This document shows positions 29,016 to 32,609 of a stretch of DNA of 32,609 nt, one piece after another. Below the pieces are notes generated by a model, which did not search any database, had not been told where the DNA came from, and saw only the letters and a program-made list of their open reading frames with translations. This stretch comes from Synechococcaceae bacterium WB9_2_112 (GTDB lineage Bacteria; Cyanobacteriota; Cyanobacteriia; PCC-6307; Cyanobiaceae), in NCBI GenBank assembly GCA_010027605.1, contig RGUW01000008.1, positions 1 through 32,609 of the forward strand, in the 5' to 3' direction. Both the position numbers and the translations under genes were made by a program. How positions within the stretch are numbered: the stretch's first letter is position 1; every line of letters begins with the position of its first letter.

Positions 29016-30335
29016 GTGTCCTTGGCCAACGTTGTCGTCATCGGTGCGCAGTGGGGCGACGAAGGCAAGGGCAAGATCACCGATCTGCTGAGCCGCTCAG
29101 CCGACGTGGTCGTGCGCTACCAGGGTGGTGTCAACGCCGGACACACGATCGTTGTCGACGATCAGGTGCTCAAGCTGCACCTGATTCCCTCGGGGATCCT
29201 CTACCCCGACACCATCTGCCTGATCGGCTCGGGCACGGTGGTCGACCCCAAGGTGATGCTGGGGGAGCTCGACATGCTGATCGGGCTGGGCATTGATGTC
29301 AGCGGCCTGAAGCTCGCTTCCACCGCCCACGTCACCATGCCCTACCACCGCCTGCTGGATCAGGCGATGGAGCAACGGCGTGGCGATCGCCGCATCGGCA
29401 CCACCGGTCGCGGCATCGGTCCCACCTATGCCGACAAATCGGAGCGCAACGGGATCCGGGTGATCGATCTCCTCGACAGAGACCGGCTGCGCGACCGGCT
29501 CGAGGGTCCTCTGGCCCAGAAGAACGAGCTGCTGCAGGTCATCTACGGGGTCGAGCCGCTCGATCCCGAAGCGGTGATCGCCGAGTACGCCGCCTACGGG
29601 GAGCGCCTGGCCCCCCACGTGGTCGATTGCACCCGGGCCATTCATCAGGCCGCCCGGGCGCGCAAGAACATCCTGTTCGAAGGCGCCCAGGGCACCCTGC
29701 TCGACCTCGACCACGGCACCTATCCCTATGTGACTTCGTCGAACCCGGTGAGCGGAGGCGCCTGCATCGGCGCCGGGGTGGGGCCCACCCTGATCGACCG
29801 GGTGATCGGTGTGGCCAAGGCGTACACCACCCGTGTCGGCGAGGGACCCTTCCCCACCGAGCTCGAGGGCAGCCTCAATGACCACCTCTGCGACCGTGGC
29901 CACGAATTCGGCACCACCACCGGTCGCCGCCGCCGCTGCGGCTGGTTTGACGGCGTGATCGGCCGCTATGCCGTCGAGGTCAACGGGCTCGACTGCCTGG
30001 CGATCACCAAGCTCGATGTGCTCGATGAGCTCGATGAGATCCAGGTCTGCGTGGCCTACGAGCTCGGCGGTGCGCGCATCGAGCACTTCCCCAGCAGCTC
30101 GGAAGACTTTGCTCGCTGCAAGCCGATCTACAAGACGCTGCCCGGCTGGCAGAGCTCCACGGCCGATTGCCGCAGCCTCGATGACCTGCCCCCTGCGGCC
30201 ATGGCCTACCTGCGCTTTCTGGCCGAGCTGATGGAAGTGCCGATCGCGATCGTGTCGCTGGGTGCCAGCCGTGATCAGACGATCGTGGTGGAGGATCCGA
30301 TCCATGGTCCCAAGCGGGCCCTGTTGAGCGCCTGA
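29016..30335 (+). CDS. purA: Adenylosuccinate synthetase
   Basis: [60 protein letters not shown]...[22 protein letters not shown]...[41 protein letters not shown] at 29022 is an alternative start. Confidence 0.97.
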   Translation: MSLANVVVIGAQWGDEGKGKITDLLSRSADVVVRYQGGVNAGHTIVVDDQVLKLHLIPSGILYPDTICLIGSGTVVDPKVMLGELDMLIGLGIDVSGLKLASTAHVTMPYHRLLDQAMEQRRGDRRIGTTGRGIGPTYADKSERNGIRVIDLLDRDRLRDRLEGPLAQKNELLQVIYGVEPLDPEAVIAEYAAYGERLAPHVVDCTRAIHQAARARKNILFEGAQGTLLDLDHGTYPYVTSSNPVSGGACIGAGVGPTLIDRVIGVAKAYTTRVGEGPFPTELEGSLNDHLCDRGHEFGTTTGRRRRCGWFDGVIGRYAVEVNGLDCLAITKLDVLDELDEIQVCVAYELGGARIEHFPSSSEDFARCKPIYKTLPGWQSSTADCRSLDDLPPAAMAYLRFLAELMEVPIAIVSLGASRDQTIVVEDPIHGPKRALLSA

Positions 30336-30340
30336 ACCTG

Positions 30341-31333
30341 ATGTCTGCCAAAACCCTCGATGTCGTCGGCATCGGCAACGCCATCGTCGATGTGCTCGTG
30401 CGCACCGATGACGACACGATCGACAACCACCAGCTGACCAAGGGCACCATGGCCCTGGTCGATGAGCAGCAGGCCGAGACCCTCTACGCCAGCCTGGGTC
30501 CGGGCCTGGAAACCTCTGGGGGCTCGGCCGCCAACACCCTGGCGGGGATCGCCCAGCTGGGAGGCAGAGCCGGCTTCATCGGCCGGGTACGCGACGACCA
30601 GCTGGGAGCCATCTTCAGCCATGACATCAGGGCTGTGGGGGCCCGCTACCAGACCCCTGCGGCCACCAGTGGCCCCTCGACGGCCCGCTGCCTGATCCTG
30701 GTGACCCCGGACGCCCAGCGCACCATGTGCACCTACCTGGGCGCCTCGGTGCAGCTGCACCCCGATGACCTCGACCTGGAGATGGTGGCCCAGGCCAAGG
30801 TGCTGTATCTCGAGGGCTACCTCTGGGACAGCGACGACGCCAAGGCAGCCTTCATCGCCGCGGCCGAGGTTGCTCGCGCCAACGGCGGCGAGGTGGCCCT
30901 GAGCCTGTCGGATGCCTTCTGCGTCGAGCGCCACCGAGACAGCTTCCAGGAGCTGGTCGACGGCCATGTCGACATCCTGTTCGCCAACGAAATGGAGATC
31001 ACCGCGCTCTACAAGGCCAACAGCTTTGACGAGGCGGCCGAAGCGGTGCGCGGCCGCTGCAAGGTGGCGGCGCTCACCCGCAGTGAGTTGGGTTCATTGA
31101 TTCTCAACGGCTCGGGGACCCACAGCGTGGCCCCGTTCCAGCTGGGCCCCCTGGTGGACACCACCGGTGCGGGTGACCTCTATGCCGCAGGCTTTCTGCA
31201 CGCCTATTGCCAGGGTATGGCGATCGAAGCCTGCGGCCGTCTCGGTTCGCTCTGTGCCGGCCAGGTGGTCACCCAGCTGGGGCCCCGCCCCCAGGCCGAT
31301 CTGCGGGCTCTGCAGCGCCAGCATCTGGGCTGA
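30341..31333 (+). CDS. PfkB-family carbohydrate/adenosine kinase
   Basis: VVGIGNAIVDVLVRTDDDTIDNHQLTKGTMALVDEQQAETLYASLGPGLETSGGSAANTLAGIAQLGGRAGFIGRVRDDQLG; PLVDTTGAGDLYAAGFLHAYCQG (DTTGAGD). Confidence 0.94.
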   Translation: MSAKTLDVVGIGNAIVDVLVRTDDDTIDNHQLTKGTMALVDEQQAETLYASLGPGLETSGGSAANTLAGIAQLGGRAGFIGRVRDDQLGAIFSHDIRAVGARYQTPAATSGPSTARCLILVTPDAQRTMCTYLGASVQLHPDDLDLEMVAQAKVLYLEGYLWDSDDAKAAFIAAAEVARANGGEVALSLSDAFCVERHRDSFQELVDGHVDILFANEMEITALYKANSFDEAAEAVRGRCKVAALTRSELGSLILNGSGTHSVAPFQLGPLVDTTGAGDLYAAGFLHAYCQGMAIEACGRLGSLCAGQVVTQLGPRPQADLRALQRQHLG

Positions 31334-31652
31334 GCACGCCCTGCAGCCAGTCGCCATACCCCAGGGAGGCGCGGGCCGGCCAGGTCAGCCACTCGGGCGT
31401 GTCATAGCTGTGCAACCGGTGCACCGCCGCTGCCAGGGCAGCCAGGTGCCGGGCCTCGGTCTTGAGCAGCAACTGCACCTCCTCGCTCTGCTCAAGCCGG
31501 CCTTGCCAGAAGTACAGCGAACTCACCGGCTGCAGGCTGACGCATGCCACCAGACCCCGCTCGATCAGCGCCCGGGCCAGGGCCCTGGCCTGCTCGGCAC
31601 TGGCCTCGGTGGTGAGGGCCAGCATCACCTCTGCCGCCTCGCGATCGGCCAT
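31269..31652 (-). CDS. cutA: CutA-family divalent-cation tolerance protein
   Basis: VMLALTTEASAEQARALARALIERGLVACVSLQPVSSLYFWQGRLEQSEEVQLLLKTEARHLAALAAAVHRLHSYDTPEWLTWPARASLGYGDWL; CVxxxxxxxSxYxWxGxxExxxExxLxxKT signature. Confidence 0.92.
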   Translation of the reverse strand: MADREAAEVMLALTTEASAEQARALARALIERGLVACVSLQPVSSLYFWQGRLEQSEEVQLLLKTEARHLAALAAAVHRLHSYDTPEWLTWPARASLGYGDWLQGVLSPDAGAAEPADRPGGGAPAG

Positions 31653-32489
31653 TCAACCCTCAGCGACCAGGCGCTCCAGGGTGGCGAGCAGGAGCGGCTC
31701 TGACAAGGGCACCACGGCATGGGGCTCGGCTGGCCGAGCCAGCAACAGCAGCTGGCAGCCGCAGCGTTGGCTGACCTGCCGCCAGCCCGCCTCGACGGGA
31801 CCGCCCGACTGACGGCAGACGATCGCGCTGATCCCCCAGCGGCGCACCAGGGCCGCCTCGACCGCAAAGTCACGACTGGGACGCAACGGCGCGATGCGGG
31901 CCGGCTTCAGACCGGCGGCCAGAGCCTGTTGCAGCGCCGCTGGTGCGGGCAGCACCCGGGCATGGTGATGGGCCCCGGGGCTGCTGGTCACCGCCGCGGC
32001 CAGCTGGCGGGCTCCCAGCGCCAGCAGCACCGATCGACCGGCCAGAGCGCAGCCCTGCAACCCCTCCAGATCGGCCAGCACGGTGGCGTCTCCCGCGGGC
32101 TGCAGCGCTCGCCCCAGGCGCAGCAGGGGGACGCCGCGACCAGCGCAGACCGTCGCCAGATCCCGGCTGATCCGCAGGGCAAACGGGTGGGTGGCATCGA
32201 TCAGCGCGGCAAACGGATCGGCCTGCTGACACGCCTGCTCCAGGGCAGCGGTGATGGCCGCGGGGCCTGCCAGGGCTCCCACCACAACCTCGAGCGCCGC
32301 GCCCATGCGGCCGGCTGCCAGGGAGCGGTAGGCGGCCGCCGCGTTGGCGCTCACCACCGAGACCCGCACCCGCCAACCGCGCTGCAGCAGGCGGGTGGCC
32401 AGCAGCGGCCCTTCACCGGTGCCCGCCAGCAACCACAGGCGCTGCCCCTGGTGCTTTTCAGGACTGTGGTTCAGGATGGGCTCCATCAC
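31653..32489 (-). CDS. cobK: Precorrin-6A/cobalt-precorrin-6A reductase
   Basis: RLWLLAGTGEGPLLATRLLQRGWRVRVSVVSA...DPFAALIDATHPFALRISRDLATVC...LLRLGRALQ; (I)DATHPFA signature. Confidence 0.9.
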   Translation of the reverse strand: MMEPILNHSPEKHQGQRLWLLAGTGEGPLLATRLLQRGWRVRVSVVSANAAAAYRSLAAGRMGAALEVVVGALAGPAAITAALEQACQQADPFAALIDATHPFALRISRDLATVCAGRGVPLLRLGRALQPAGDATVLADLEGLQGCALAGRSVLLALGARQLAAAVTSSPGAHHHARVLPAPAALQQALAAGLKPARIAPLRPSRDFAVEAALVRRWGISAIVCRQSGGPVEAGWRQVSQRCGCQLLLLARPAEPHAVVPLSEPLLLATLERLVAEG

Positions 32490-32502
32490 TGGTCGTTGGG
32501 GC

Positions 32503-32609
32503 GTGAATCACTGTCTGCTGGAGGTGGAGGTGCTCGAAGCGCCCCAGGTGCGTTACACCCAGGACCAGACGGCGATCGCCGAGATGCTGGTCAGTCTGGA
32601 GGGCCTGCG
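32503..32609 (+). CDS. ssb: Single-stranded DNA-binding protein, N-terminal fragment (truncated by window edge)
   Basis: GTG-start translation MNHCLLEVEVLEAPQVRYTQDQTAIAEMLVSLEGLR; resembles the cyanobacterial Ssb N-terminus. Confidence 0.8.
   Translation, partial: MNHCLLEVEVLEAPQVRYTQDQTAIAEMLVSLEGL

Noticed and set aside
29380-29400. HIP1-type palindromes (GCGATCGC), e.g. near 29384, 16025 and 32573
   Set aside because: Highly iterated palindromes are a common cyanobacterial genome feature and only a few occur here.
29097-30305. 402-aa minus-strand ORF
   Set aside because: Antisense to purA; shadow ORF.

Overview
GC-rich 32.6 kb window from a picocyanobacterium (Synechococcus/Cyanobium-like by gene content and synteny). 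It is mostly densely packed housekeeping genes: ppsA (partial), a Tic22-like gene, a minus-strand hemH/M23/ilvB/SNase-like cluster, an orphan tyrosine recombinase, cobO, pyrH-frr, a geranylgeranyl-reductase-family oxidoreductase, EF-hand transaldolase, FtsI/PBP2 with an upstream FtsL-like gene, a CPBP protease, a tandem histidine phosphatase, a dihydroorotase-like gene, lepB, ferredoxin, methyltransferases, proS, psb27, purA, a PfkB kinase, cutA, cobK and ssb (partial). The clearest anomaly is a lesion in pyrH (UMP kinase): the reading frame breaks at about 11606 and the conserved C-terminus continues in another frame, with about 10 residues missing. The clearest accessory region is about 8.5-10.9 kb, inserted between cobO and pyrH. 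It holds two adjacent type II toxin-antitoxin modules, one with an apparently fused Phd/YefM-UPF0175 antitoxin, and a signal-peptide-bearing Mn-type superoxide dismutase. Other points of note are two separate 14-bp tandem repeats near gene starts, a zinc-ribbon-like tail on IlvB, an active-site-degenerate dihydroorotase homologue, and a hairpin abutting the purA start. I found no CRISPR array, rRNA, tRNA, IS element or prophage, and no clearly novel multi-gene system.
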